Origin: Sphingomonas yantingensis
GTDB lineage: Bacteria > Pseudomonadota > Alphaproteobacteria > Sphingomonadales > Sphingomonadaceae
Length of the DNA stretch: 64,000 bases
Assembly (NCBI RefSeq): GCF_014199325.1
Contig: NZ_JACIJJ010000004.1
Span: 62,001-126,000, forward strand
Reading direction: 5' to 3'
The notes below the pieces were generated by a model, which was not told where the DNA came from, ran no database searches, and saw only the letters and a program-made list of their open reading frames with translations. A program made the position numbers and the translations under genes. Shown in pieces: positions 34,988 to 43,983 of the stretch (positions within the stretch are counted from its first letter, which is position 1; the number at the start of each line of letters is the position of its first letter).

Positions 34988-37027
34988 TCACCGGGGCACG
35001 GACCTCTCCCGATCGACCTCAGTCATGATCGGCACCAGCGACCGGGAAAGATAAGGGATCAGGGTTCGGACGAACGTATTCGTCAGGTGATGCCGATCGG
35101 AATACATCACGATATTGCCGGCGACCACTGGGCAGCGTGTCTCCGGACAAAGGTGGTCGGTAATGTCCACGAAATGAAGTCGCGGCTCGGTCGTGGCGTT
35201 AGCCAGAGGACTGGTCGCGGCGAGTGCCCGCGATCTCGGCATCGTGCATCGCACACTGTCGGGGCCGTTGACCTGCACGCATTCGGGCACGTCGTTCGGA
35301 AACCAAGGATTGTCGCGGATCGCCACGACGTGCACGCCCAGCGGCGTCAGCTTTGCCCAGCGTTCGGCAAATTGCGGCACGACATGCTCATTCGCACCGT
35401 CCCTGCCATGGGTGGCGGTCGTGAAGACGATATCGGGTCGCAGCGCGATCAGCCTCGCCATCAGATTCTCGTTCCAGCGGGCGCAGGAACGGTCGTTTTT
35501 GGAGGTGCCGGTGCGCGGCGTGGCGAAAACGCAGCCGCTCTTCGTGAACGTCACCACGCGCCAGCCCTGTCCGGTGACGATCGGTTCGATCGCCGAGAAA
35601 TAATGGGCGCTGTGCGATCCGCCGACCAATGCCAGCACGCGCGCCGCATTCGGATCGCCGAATGTGCAACTGACCAGACCGGCCTTGTCGATGTCCTGAT
35701 GACATTTCTTGGCATAGAGTGGCGAAACGTCGCGCTTCATCCATAGCGGGCCGGGCTTGACCGGCACCTTGCCGTCGGCCGCAAAATAGCCGCGATCGAA
35801 CACGGCGGCTCCGGGATAGCGAAGCGGATCGGGCCTGGTCAGCTTGTCCGCCGGCACTGCGCGTGCCGTCTGCATCCGCCACGCGCCGTCGCCGGCGGCG
35901 ATCAGGGCGACCGCTGCGACGCCGACGGCGATGGTGCGCCACGGGCGGTCTTCGCGCACCGTGCGGAACGGACCTTCCACCAGCCGCGTGGTCAGCCATG
36001 CCAGCACGACCGACGCCGCCAGGATCGCCGATCCCGCCGCGAACGATGCCTGCGTCTGGTAGGTCACGGTCAGGAACGCGATGAGCAGCGGCCAGTGCCA
36101 CAGATACAGCGCATAGGATATCCCGCCCAGCCAGTTCAGCGGCTGCAGCGATAGCAGGCGGCGTACGCTGAACCGGTGCTTTGCTTGACCGCACAGCAGG
36201 ATCAGCGCCGCGCCGAGCGTCGGCCACAGTGCGGCATAGCCCGGAAAGATGGTCGATACCTGTAACAGGACGCCGCAGCTAAGTACGAGGAACAGGCCCA
36301 GCCACCCGCCGATCAACTGCGCCGCGGCGGGCAACCGCACCCGCGACAGCAGCACCGCGGTCAGGCCCCCCAGCGCGAATTCCCAGATGCGGGCGAAGGT
36401 ATTGAAATACGCGACAGGCTGGTTTGTCGCGGTCGCATAGACCGAATAGGCGAATGAGAGCGCGAACACCGCGATCAGGACGGCGATCGCCGCCGGTTCC
36501 CGGTGACCGGTGCGCTTTCGGATCACGAGCCCGGTCACCGTCATCGTCAGGCACAGCAGGACCAGCGCCTGCACCTGTGCCGACATCGCCCAGTAATGCT
36601 GCAGGGGGCTGGCAACCTCGTCACGGGCCAGATAGTCGACCGCCGACCATGCCAGATACCAGTTCTCGACATAAAGGGTCGATGCCAGCACATGCGTGAC
36701 ATGCCCGGCCCAGCGGGTCTGCGGCATCCAGAATGGCGCGGACACCAGCACGACCGCGATCACGAACAGCGACGCCGGCAGCAATCGCTTCACGAGCCGC
36801 CCGATGAACGCGACGAAATCTACGCGGCCGTCGTTACGCAATTCGCGCACCATCGAACCGACCAGCAGGAAACCCGACACGACGAAGAACACGTCGACGC
36901 CGCCCGAGACGCGTCCCACCCAGATGTGGAACGCTGCCACCAGCAGCGCGCCGATCGCGCGCAGCCCCTGGATGTCATCGCGCCGGGTTTGGCGCGGGCG
37001 TGGTGTCGCTGGATCCGGTGTCAACAT
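34988..37027 (-). CDS. OafA/YrhL-type O-acyltransferase with SGNH domain (1)
   Basis: 679 residues from the ATG at 37027 (GGGAG nine bases before). An N-terminal acyltransferase-3 domain (about 15-370, ten or so helices) has IQGLRAIGALLVAAFHIW with the catalytic His and GGVDVFFVVSGFLL. A C-terminal periplasmic SGNH domain (about 430-675) has block I as LVGGSHSAHYF and the closing DRHHLT. The first SGNH block has Gly instead of the usual Asp before SH. Such proteins transfer acetyl from acetyl-CoA across the membrane onto polysaccharides. Divergent from a second copy at 37214. Confidence 0.87.
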   Translation of the reverse strand: MLTPDPATPRPRQTRRDDIQGLRAIGALLVAAFHIWVGRVSGGVDVFFVVSGFLLVGSMVRELRNDGRVDFVAFIGRLVKRLLPASLFVIAVVLVSAPFWMPQTRWAGHVTHVLASTLYVENWYLAWSAVDYLARDEVASPLQHYWAMSAQVQALVLLCLTMTVTGLVIRKRTGHREPAAIAVLIAVFALSFAYSVYATATNQPVAYFNTFARIWEFALGGLTAVLLSRVRLPAAAQLIGGWLGLFLVLSCGVLLQVSTIFPGYAALWPTLGAALILLCGQAKHRFSVRRLLSLQPLNWLGGISYALYLWHWPLLIAFLTVTYQTQASFAAGSAILAASVVLAWLTTRLVEGPFRTVREDRPWRTIAVGVAAVALIAAGDGAWRMQTARAVPADKLTRPDPLRYPGAAVFDRGYFAADGKVPVKPGPLWMKRDVSPLYAKKCHQDIDKAGLVSCTFGDPNAARVLALVGGSHSAHYFSAIEPIVTGQGWRVVTFTKSGCVFATPRTGTSKNDRSCARWNENLMARLIALRPDIVFTTATHGRDGANEHVVPQFAERWAKLTPLGVHVVAIRDNPWFPNDVPECVQVNGPDSVRCTMPRSRALAATSPLANATTEPRLHFVDITDHLCPETRCPVVAGNIVMYSDRHHLTNTFVRTLIPYLSRSLVPIMTEVDRERSVPR

Positions 37028-37213
37028 CGATATTACTCCCACCCCGACAGGATTGCGCCGCAATATCGCATCGTCGCGCGCAATGCGTCTTAAATCACTG
37101 GGTCGGGACGGGAGACTTTTTGGGACACTTTAACCGCGTCCGTGATAGGCGACGGTGATCGGCCTCAGGCGGACCCGTCCTGACGGACAGGGGACTGGCC
37201 AGCTTCCGAAAAA

Positions 37214-39208
37214 ATGAAACGGGGTGGCGGCGTGTTGAAATATCGTACCGATATCGATGGCCTGCGGGCGGTGGCGGTTGGCGGCGTCGTCCTGTTCCAT
37301 GCCTTTCCGACACTGCTGACCGGGGGGTTCATCGGCGTTGACGTGTTCTTCGTCCTGTCGGGTTTCCTGATTACAGCGATCATCCGGTCGGATGCCGAAG
37401 CCGGCACTTTTTCGATCGCTGGTTTCTACGAACGCCGGTTCCGGCGGATCCTGCCCGCGCTGCTCGCGATGGTGGCGGCCACGTCGCTGGCCGCGATCGT
37501 CATCCTGCCGCCATCCGAACTGCGCAACTACGGCAAGAGCCTGGCCGGGGTCGGCCTGTTCGTGTCCAACATCGTCTTTTGGAACGACAGCGGATATTTC
37601 GACACCGCTTCGGCCGACAAGCCGTTGCTGCATACCTGGTCGCTGGCGGTGGAGGAGCAATTCTACATCGTCTGGCCGATCGTGGCGGCGCTGCTGGTCC
37701 GCCTGGGGCGGCGGCGGTTGCTGGCGGGGTTCGTCTGGGCGACCGTCATGCTGTCGCTACTGGCAGCGATCGCGGCGGTGCGATATTCGCCGTCGCAGGC
37801 ATTCTACCTGCTGCCCTATCGCGCGTGGGAACTGGGAATGGGCGCGCTGCTGGCCACCGGTGCCGTCCCGCCGCTGCGCCAGCAATGGGCGCGAGAGGGC
37901 GCCAGCTGGGCCGGGCTGGCGCTGATCGTCGTGCCGATGCTGGCTTATACAGAGGCGACCCCATTCCCCGGCCTCGCCGCGCTGCCGCCGTGCCTTGGCG
38001 CGTTGCTGATCCTCCATGCGGGGCAGGGGGCGGAAACCCGCGTCGGTCGGATGCTGTCGTGGCGGCCGATGCTGTTCGTGGGGCTGGTGTCGTACAGCTT
38101 CTATCTGTGGCACTGGCCGCTGCTGGTGCTGCCGCGCATCGCGCTCAACCGTCCGCTGACCGCGGTGGAGGCGGCGGTGGCGGTAGCGGTGGCGCTGGGC
38201 CTGGCGGCACTGTCGCTGCGCTATGTCGAAAAGCCGTTTCGCGGGCGGGGTACGATTGCCTTGTCACGGCGCTCGGTGCTGACCGCCAGCCTGGTCGCAT
38301 GCATTGGGCTGATCGGCATCGGGGCCGGCCTATTCGCGACCCGCGGCTTTCAGGCGTTCGCCGCGCCTGAGATCGTTGCGGCCGAGCGAGCGGTGGGCAG
38401 CATCAACCCCTTGCGCAAGACATGCCATAATGACGAAGGTACCGACGTACTCGGTCCGGTCGGTCGTTGCATGGGCGGCGCGCCGTTGCGCTCGAACGGT
38501 GGCTATCAGGTGCTGCTATGGGGTGATTCCCATGCCGACCACCTTGCCGCCGGGTTCGACCGCCTTGGCCGGGAACAGGGCTTTGCCTTTCGTCAGGCCA
38601 GCGTTTCGGGGTGCGACACGCTGGCAATCCTCGATACCGACGACCGGCGCAAGGCTTGTGCGGATTTCCATCGCAAGGCGCTGGCCGAGGCTGCACGGCA
38701 GCCGGGCCTGCGTGCAATCGTCATCAGTTCACGGTGGTCGAAATCGCTACCGGGCCGGGCCGCCATCCTGAAATCGGAACCGGGGGCTATCCGCCAGATG
38801 CACGACAAGCTGACGCAGATGGTGCAACTCATCCGTGCCCAGATCGGCCCGCGTCCGGCGATAATCCTGATCGGCTCGACGCCCGAGTTCGATTTCTGGC
38901 CGGCGACCTGTCTGGCGCGGGCCGCCAAGTCGGGGATGGGCAGGGGGCAGTGCACGCATGCCGTCGCCGCGGACCGGCGGTGGGGACCGAAGGCGGATCG
39001 CGTCCTGACCGGGATCGAGGGCGTGACCGTGATCCTGCCGCGCCGGTCCTTCTGCCGCGGCGATCGATGCCAGACGGTGGCTGGCGATAAGATCCTGTAT
39101 CGCGACGATGACCACCTGACCAACGAAGGTGCATGGTTCGTGGCCCGTCAAGCCGCAGCGGCGATCGCCGCCGCCCGGCCGGCGGCCCGCGCTTCCGACC
39201 CCAGATAG
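37214..39208 (+). CDS. OafA/YrhL-type O-acyltransferase with SGNH domain (2)
   Basis: 664 residues, same architecture as its divergent neighbour: AT3 domain with DIDGLRAVAVGGVVLFHAFP and GVDVFFVLSGFLITAII, LHTWSLAVEEQFY, then helices to about 370, and a periplasmic SGNH domain with canonical LLWGDSHADHLAAG and DDDHLTNEGA. Predicted to O-acetylate the exopolysaccharide or its lipid-linked unit. The ATG at 37214 has no clear RBS; a GTG at 37232 is a good alternative. The 186-base divergent gap should hold both promoters. Confidence 0.88.
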   Translation: MKRGGGVLKYRTDIDGLRAVAVGGVVLFHAFPTLLTGGFIGVDVFFVLSGFLITAIIRSDAEAGTFSIAGFYERRFRRILPALLAMVAATSLAAIVILPPSELRNYGKSLAGVGLFVSNIVFWNDSGYFDTASADKPLLHTWSLAVEEQFYIVWPIVAALLVRLGRRRLLAGFVWATVMLSLLAAIAAVRYSPSQAFYLLPYRAWELGMGALLATGAVPPLRQQWAREGASWAGLALIVVPMLAYTEATPFPGLAALPPCLGALLILHAGQGAETRVGRMLSWRPMLFVGLVSYSFYLWHWPLLVLPRIALNRPLTAVEAAVAVAVALGLAALSLRYVEKPFRGRGTIALSRRSVLTASLVACIGLIGIGAGLFATRGFQAFAAPEIVAAERAVGSINPLRKTCHNDEGTDVLGPVGRCMGGAPLRSNGGYQVLLWGDSHADHLAAGFDRLGREQGFAFRQASVSGCDTLAILDTDDRRKACADFHRKALAEAARQPGLRAIVISSRWSKSLPGRAAILKSEPGAIRQMHDKLTQMVQLIRAQIGPRPAIILIGSTPEFDFWPATCLARAAKSGMGRGQCTHAVAADRRWGPKADRVLTGIEGVTVILPRRSFCRGDRCQTVAGDKILYRDDDHLTNEGAWFVARQAAAAIAAARPAARASDPR

Positions 39209-39273
39209 CTGGTTTACCCTGTTTCGCCCTTTCCCTATCCGGTGACATTTGCCGGTATGCAGGAGCTTGTGCC

Positions 39274-40260
39274 ATGTCCGACGTCCCGCTCGTCTCGGTG
39301 GTCAGCGCCTTTTACAATCGTGCCGGCCGGGTCGCGGAATCGATCGGCAGCGTGCTGGCACAGGACTATCCCGCCCTCGAAGTCATCGTCGTCGATGACG
39401 GATCGCGCGACGATACGGTGGGGGAACTGCGCAAGATTGCCGACTCCCGGCTGACGATCATCCATCGCGAAAACCGCGGGTTCGTCGCATCCATGAACGA
39501 GGCGATCGCCGCCAGTCGCGGCGCCTTTGTCGCGGTCCACGGATCGGGCGACCTGTCGCTACCGGGGCGTATTGCCCGACAGGCCAAAATCCTCACCGAA
39601 CAGGCTGAAGTGAGCGTGGTGGGGTGCTGGGTCGACAACGAAGAGACGGGTGGCGCCGGATCGCGGACGTTCAAGCCCCCGCGCGGGCTGGACTTCCACA
39701 AGACGCTATTGTCGCGCGGGTTGTTCACCCATGGCGAAGTGATGTTCCGGCGCTCGCATTTCGATGCGGTCGGCGGCTATCGGGACTTCTTCCGCTTTGC
39801 CCAGGATCGCGACCTGTGGCTGCGCATGTCGCGGCTGGGCGGCTACGAGATCGTGCCCGAGATACTGTACCGGCGCTACAAACCCGAAGGCGGGGTGAGT
39901 GCCGATCCCGAAAAGCTGCTGCTGCAAGCCTATCTGTCCGACTTTGCGGTGCAATGCGCCCGGATCGTCGATGCCGGTGGGCGCGATCCGATCGACCGGC
40001 ACGGGGGGGCGGCGGCGTTCCTGCGCACGCCGTCACCGATGTTCGCGCGCAAGCTGGCCTGGTTCGGCGCCCGGATGATGGTGGAGGGCGATGTAGCACA
40101 GGGCTGGCTGATCGTCGAACGCGCCCATCGCGAGCATCCCGGCCGACAGGTCCGGATGATCCGCGCGCTGGCCGCGCTCCACGACCGCCCGGCGCTGTGG
40201 GCACGGATCGGCCGGCCGGTCCTGGCGCGGCGATTGCGCCAGTTTCGGGAGGGTCACTGA
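39274..40260 (+). CDS. Family 2 glycosyltransferase
   Basis: 328 residues, GT-A fold: VPLVSVVSAFYNRAGRVAESIGSVLAQDYP at the start, VIVVDDGSRDDT, NRGFVASMNEAI. The usual DxD-like metal motif reads HGSGDLS, with QDRDLWLRM as the ED/QxxRW-like acceptor end. No transmembrane helix, so cytoplasmic or peripheral. AGGAG precedes the ATG at 39274. Donor and acceptor unknown; one of three GT2 genes that could complete the repeat unit after the GumD/M/H/K-like steps. It converges on the chain-length ATPase with 17 bases between stops. Confidence 0.88.
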   Translation: MSDVPLVSVVSAFYNRAGRVAESIGSVLAQDYPALEVIVVDDGSRDDTVGELRKIADSRLTIIHRENRGFVASMNEAIAASRGAFVAVHGSGDLSLPGRIARQAKILTEQAEVSVVGCWVDNEETGGAGSRTFKPPRGLDFHKTLLSRGLFTHGEVMFRRSHFDAVGGYRDFFRFAQDRDLWLRMSRLGGYEIVPEILYRRYKPEGGVSADPEKLLLQAYLSDFAVQCARIVDAGGRDPIDRHGGAAAFLRTPSPMFARKLAWFGARMMVEGDVAQGWLIVERAHREHPGRQVRMIRALAALHDRPALWARIGRPVLARRLRQFREGH

Positions 40261-40277
40261 CCGATCGCTGCGCCGGT

Positions 40278-41171
40278 TCAGCGCACCAGGATGTTGCCCA
40301 GCACCGGCACATCATTGGCGGCCAGTCGATCGATCAGCGCACGAACCGCTTCCAGCGGCGTATGGCGACGTTCGGACAACAGCAGCACGCCGTCGGCACC
40401 GCGCGCGATCGCAGCAACGATGTCGGCGGGCTGATTGCCGGCATCGACGATGGCAAAGCGATAGCCGCCACGCAGCGCGCGCAGCTGTTCGACCAGCGAT
40501 ACCCGTTCCACCGCTTCGCTCAGCCCCGAGATGACGGGACCTGACGCGATAAGGTCGAGGTTGGGGACCGGGGTGGAGACGACGCTGTCCTCGCGCGCCG
40601 CGCCGCCGGTCAGCAGCGACGTCGCCCCTTCGACAGGGGAGACCCCGAACAAGGCATCCTGTGCTGCCGCGGCGAAGTTGGCATCGACGACGAGTCCCGG
40701 CTTGCCGAGTTGCGCGAACAGCGTGGCCAGATTGGCTGCCACCCCCGCCGTGTCATCGGTACCGCAGCCCGCCAGTACGACGACCGACAGCGCGTCCCGA
40801 TCGATCTCCAGCACGGTCAGCAACGATGACCGGACCTCGCGCAGCTTCACCGACAGGGGATCGTCGGGGGCATAGGCAGCGACGACCGCACGATTCACGC
40901 CGGTCGTATCGGGATCGATCAGTTCGCCCGCCTCGACATGGCGGGCCAGCGCTTGGCGCACCGCATCGGGGTCCACGAGGCCGAGGTCGACGGCGGCGGC
41001 ATCGACGCTGGCGCCGGTCCGAGCCTGGTACCGGGCGATGCGATCGCGATCCTCGGCACTCAGGCTGTCGATATCGATCAGCGGCGAGTCTGTCCGCCGG
41101 CTGGTGCCCGGCATGCCGAAATCGACCGACGACGACGCCAGACCTCGACCGGTGCTGGAACGCAGCTTCAT
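40278..41171 (-). CDS. BY-kinase/CpsD-like ATPase with degenerate Walker A
   Basis: 297 residues. Residues about 30-95 look like a GspE/MshE N-terminal-type helical domain (LSAEDRDRIARYQ, VDLGLVDPDAVRQALARH). From about 110 it aligns with the MinD-like domain of bacterial tyrosine kinases (VKLREVRSSLL, VAANLATLFAQLGKPGLVVDANF, FAIVDAGNQ). The P-loop is destroyed: the expected GEGKST position reads TDDTAG, with no Lys. There is no C-terminal tyrosine cluster. It overlaps the chain-length gene (ATGA). Probably a pseudo-kinase partner of the chain-length protein in polymer export (compare GelE/SpsE). Confidence 0.8.
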   Translation of the reverse strand: MKLRSSTGRGLASSSVDFGMPGTSRRTDSPLIDIDSLSAEDRDRIARYQARTGASVDAAAVDLGLVDPDAVRQALARHVEAGELIDPDTTGVNRAVVAAYAPDDPLSVKLREVRSSLLTVLEIDRDALSVVVLAGCGTDDTAGVAANLATLFAQLGKPGLVVDANFAAAAQDALFGVSPVEGATSLLTGGAAREDSVVSTPVPNLDLIASGPVISGLSEAVERVSLVEQLRALRGGYRFAIVDAGNQPADIVAAIARGADGVLLLSERRHTPLEAVRALIDRLAANDVPVLGNILVR

Positions 41172-42532
41172 GCCATGGCTCCCGAGCCCAGAAGTTTCGG
41201 CTCGCGGTTGAGGTCAGCGAGCACCGGCACGCCGGTGAGCGACACCAGTCCGCCGATCGTGCGGACCTTGGGATTGCGCCATTCGAGGAAAAGCGCCGCG
41301 GCGATACCAAGAAACAGACCCGCGAACAGCCCGAGCAGGAAGCGCAGCGGGACATTCGGGCTGGACGGCAGGGTCGGCGCGACCGCGCGGTCGAGCACGC
41401 TGACGTTGCTCATCGGCACTTCGCTCTGCAGCCGAACTTCGTTCAGGCGCGCCGTGACCGCATCATAGGCGTTGCGTGCGGTATCGACGTCACGTTGCAA
41501 CACCGCCATCTGATCCTGCGCTCCCGACAAGCGCAGCACCTGCTCCCGCTTGGCCTGAACCAGACCGCTCAATTCGCCGGCGCGTGCCTGGGCGGCGGCA
41601 TTGGCAGTCTGGACCGCCGAAACCGCTAGCCCAACCGCCTGCCCGCGCTTGGAACGCAGCTCGGCGATCTCGGCATTGGCGGCCGTCACCATCGGATGAT
41701 TCGGACCGAGAGACTGACGCAATTGCTGCAACGAAGCGGACTTGGCGGCAATCTGTGTGTCAAGACTTTGGACCACCGCCGACTGCTGGGCATCCGACGA
41801 GCTGCCGATACTGCTGCCTGCCTTGGCGCGCGCCTGGGCGGCGTCCGCCTGTGCGGCAGTCAACTGCTGGCTGAGTTCGCTCAGCTGTGCCTGTTCGATA
41901 TCAAAACGACCGGCTCCGACTAGGCCGCGTTCTTGCTGGAAGCGCGTCAACCGCGCCTGAGCCTGTTCAAGGCGGCCGCGCGCTTCGCGGATCTGGCTTT
42001 CAAACCATTGCGAATAGACCCGTGCGGGATCGATGCGCAGCTGCAACTGAACCTGAACATAGGCCTGGGCAAAGGCGGTCGCCAGACGCGCCGCCAGCTC
42101 CGGATCCTCACTCTTGTAATTGACGGCCAGCACGCTGGTGTTGCGGGTCGGCAGAATCTCAAGCGGCTTGGTGATACGCCGCCCGATCCACTCGCGGATC
42201 GGCAGCGTGCTGTTCGACGCCTGATACTGGCGGATCAGCTGCGGGTTGCGGTCCATGGCCAGATTGCCGGCGACCCGCTGAGCGACATAGGCGCTGCGGA
42301 TGATGTCGGCCTGGGTGCCGATCACCGCGGCGGCCTTTGTCGCTCCGCCCGCGCCGGATTTGGTCGCAACGGGATCGGCCTGTTGCGTGTCGAACAACAG
42401 CGTGGCCGCCGCGGTGTAGGTTCGGGGTGAGGTCCAGGTCCACAGCCCCACGACCCCCAGCACGGCCAGCGTCGCCAGGACGATCAGGCGCCAGCGGGCG
42501 CGCAGCGCCTCGACGTAATCCCACGCATTCAT
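41168..42532 (-). CDS. Wzz/GumC-like chain-length determinant protein
   Basis: 454-residue polysaccharide co-polymerase. The N-terminal helix (about 15-35, RLIVLATLAVLGVVGLWTW) and the C-terminal helix (about 395-420, FLLGLFAGLFLGIAAALFLEW) flank a periplasmic region with long coiled coil (about 170-340). The proline-rich APTLPSSPNVP before the last helix is characteristic. It corresponds to GelC/GumC, which set chain length and link the inner membrane to the Wza-type exporter. Overlaps both neighbours by ATGA: the AAA ATPase upstream and the degenerate kinase downstream. Confidence 0.9.
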   Translation of the reverse strand: MNAWDYVEALRARWRLIVLATLAVLGVVGLWTWTSPRTYTAAATLLFDTQQADPVATKSGAGGATKAAAVIGTQADIIRSAYVAQRVAGNLAMDRNPQLIRQYQASNSTLPIREWIGRRITKPLEILPTRNTSVLAVNYKSEDPELAARLATAFAQAYVQVQLQLRIDPARVYSQWFESQIREARGRLEQAQARLTRFQQERGLVGAGRFDIEQAQLSELSQQLTAAQADAAQARAKAGSSIGSSSDAQQSAVVQSLDTQIAAKSASLQQLRQSLGPNHPMVTAANAEIAELRSKRGQAVGLAVSAVQTANAAAQARAGELSGLVQAKREQVLRLSGAQDQMAVLQRDVDTARNAYDAVTARLNEVRLQSEVPMSNVSVLDRAVAPTLPSSPNVPLRFLLGLFAGLFLGIAAALFLEWRNPKVRTIGGLVSLTGVPVLADLNREPKLLGSGAMA

Positions 42533-43854
42533 TGCCTCACCCCCTTGATGATCCGGGACTGGCCGGTTTGATTAGCCCACCGCTCCGCAGCGCAGAAGGT
42601 CAACAGGAATTGCGGTGCAAGCACATCGTCAAATGCCAGTCGCGCGGTCCCCTCGTCCAGGCGGCCCAGTGCCGGCGACAGCGCCTCGATCATCTGAGAA
42701 GCAATCGCCGGGTCGGCACCGATTGCGGTCAGCGCGCGAATCAGGTCGTCGGGCGTGAATTCCAGTCGCATCGCCGCCGTCTGGGCAAATGCCTCGATCG
42801 CGGCCAGCGGGAAGCGGCCCTCGCGCACCAGCGATGCGAACAGCGCCTCGTCTCGCTGGTTCGTCTCGCGCCAGATTTCCCGAGCGCGCGCGCCGCCGGC
42901 AAGGACGATCTCGGTGGTGGCGAAACGATGGTCGCGCTCGATCGCGCACAAGCAGCTGTGCAGGCTGAGCAGGCGCATGTGATAGGGCGAACCGCAAACC
43001 AGCCAGCGCAGCAGCGCCAATGCCTCGTCGTCGAACTGCAGGCCGATGGCCTGGCTTGTCGTCTGGATGAAGCGTTCGACGTCCTCGTCGGCGATCGGCA
43101 TCAGCCCGACCGCCAGAATATGCCGTCGAACCGACGCGTGAACGTCGATCAGGTCGCCAACATCGCCCGAGATGCCCACGAAGATCAGCCGGACGCGCGA
43201 TCGCATGTCGGACAGAAGCTTGATGAGCAGCGCGATCTGCCCCTTCGTCGCCTTGTCTTCCAGCCGGTCGAATTCGTCGAGGATCAGGATCACGTCCTCG
43301 CGCTCGACACGCGCCAGCATCGTGGCCACGGACCGCGGCGTCGGCGCGGTGCGGATCAGGGTCACCGCTTGTGCGAAATCATCGGCACGCATGCCGAATG
43401 CGGCCGGACCGATCTCGTCCAGATAAGGCAGCATCAACTCGCCGAAATCGCCGCCGCCCGCACATGACAGGTAGATAACCGACAAGCCCTGCGCATCGGC
43501 CAGATCGCCGAAAACGCGGACGAGCGACGTCTTGCCGCTGCCGCGCGGCCCGTAGATCACCGCGTGCATGTGTGAATCGATCACCGCCCCGATCAGGCTG
43601 TCCAGTTCCCGCTGGCGACCGAACAGGTCGCGGGGATTGTCAACGGGCTGATGCGCGCCGAACAGCCGGATCGCCAGGGTTCGGGTCCGTTCCGCCATCC
43701 GCACCGCGCGTTCCGGCGCGATCGGCGCCGACGCAGCGCGCGGGGCAGGCGCTCGGGCTGCCTGGGATGCGCTGCGCAGCGGATCGGGCAGCGCCAGCAC
43801 GGGCGGCCTGCGCGTCAGCCAGTCACGCAGATAACCGAACCATTCACGCAGCAT
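42529..43854 (-). CDS. AAA+ ATPase coupled to chain-length genes
   Basis: 441 residues. After a proline/alanine-rich N-terminus (about 1-60) comes an AAA domain: Walker A GPRGSGKTSL near residue 100, Walker B VILILDEFDRLE near 195, sensor-like IFVGISGD, then helical lid regions to the end. It resembles ExeA/Orc-type AAA ATPases seen in some exopolysaccharide loci. The stop overlaps the chain-length gene start (ATGA). Since the neighbouring BY-kinase-like protein lacks a P-loop, this intact ATPase may be the energy-coupling partner of the export complex; that role is inferred. Confidence 0.82.
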   Translation of the reverse strand: MLREWFGYLRDWLTRRPPVLALPDPLRSASQAARAPAPRAASAPIAPERAVRMAERTRTLAIRLFGAHQPVDNPRDLFGRQRELDSLIGAVIDSHMHAVIYGPRGSGKTSLVRVFGDLADAQGLSVIYLSCAGGGDFGELMLPYLDEIGPAAFGMRADDFAQAVTLIRTAPTPRSVATMLARVEREDVILILDEFDRLEDKATKGQIALLIKLLSDMRSRVRLIFVGISGDVGDLIDVHASVRRHILAVGLMPIADEDVERFIQTTSQAIGLQFDDEALALLRWLVCGSPYHMRLLSLHSCLCAIERDHRFATTEIVLAGGARAREIWRETNQRDEALFASLVREGRFPLAAIEAFAQTAAMRLEFTPDDLIRALTAIGADPAIASQMIEALSPALGRLDEGTARLAFDDVLAPQFLLTFCAAERWANQTGQSRIIKGVRQ

Positions 43855-43983
43855 GGCTATCTCCGACAGGCATGGAAACGAAGCTGCCTTTCCCCGACGA
43901 AACGATCTGAAGCCGCATTATTGTCTGCCTATGACCTAACCTTGGCCCGGACAAGTCTTGCCCGTTCTTCTTGACCCCTTTTG

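Noticed and set aside
40278..41171. Active tyrosine autokinase
   Set aside because: Walker A lysine and C-terminal tyrosine cluster are both absent, so it is called a degenerate ATPase.
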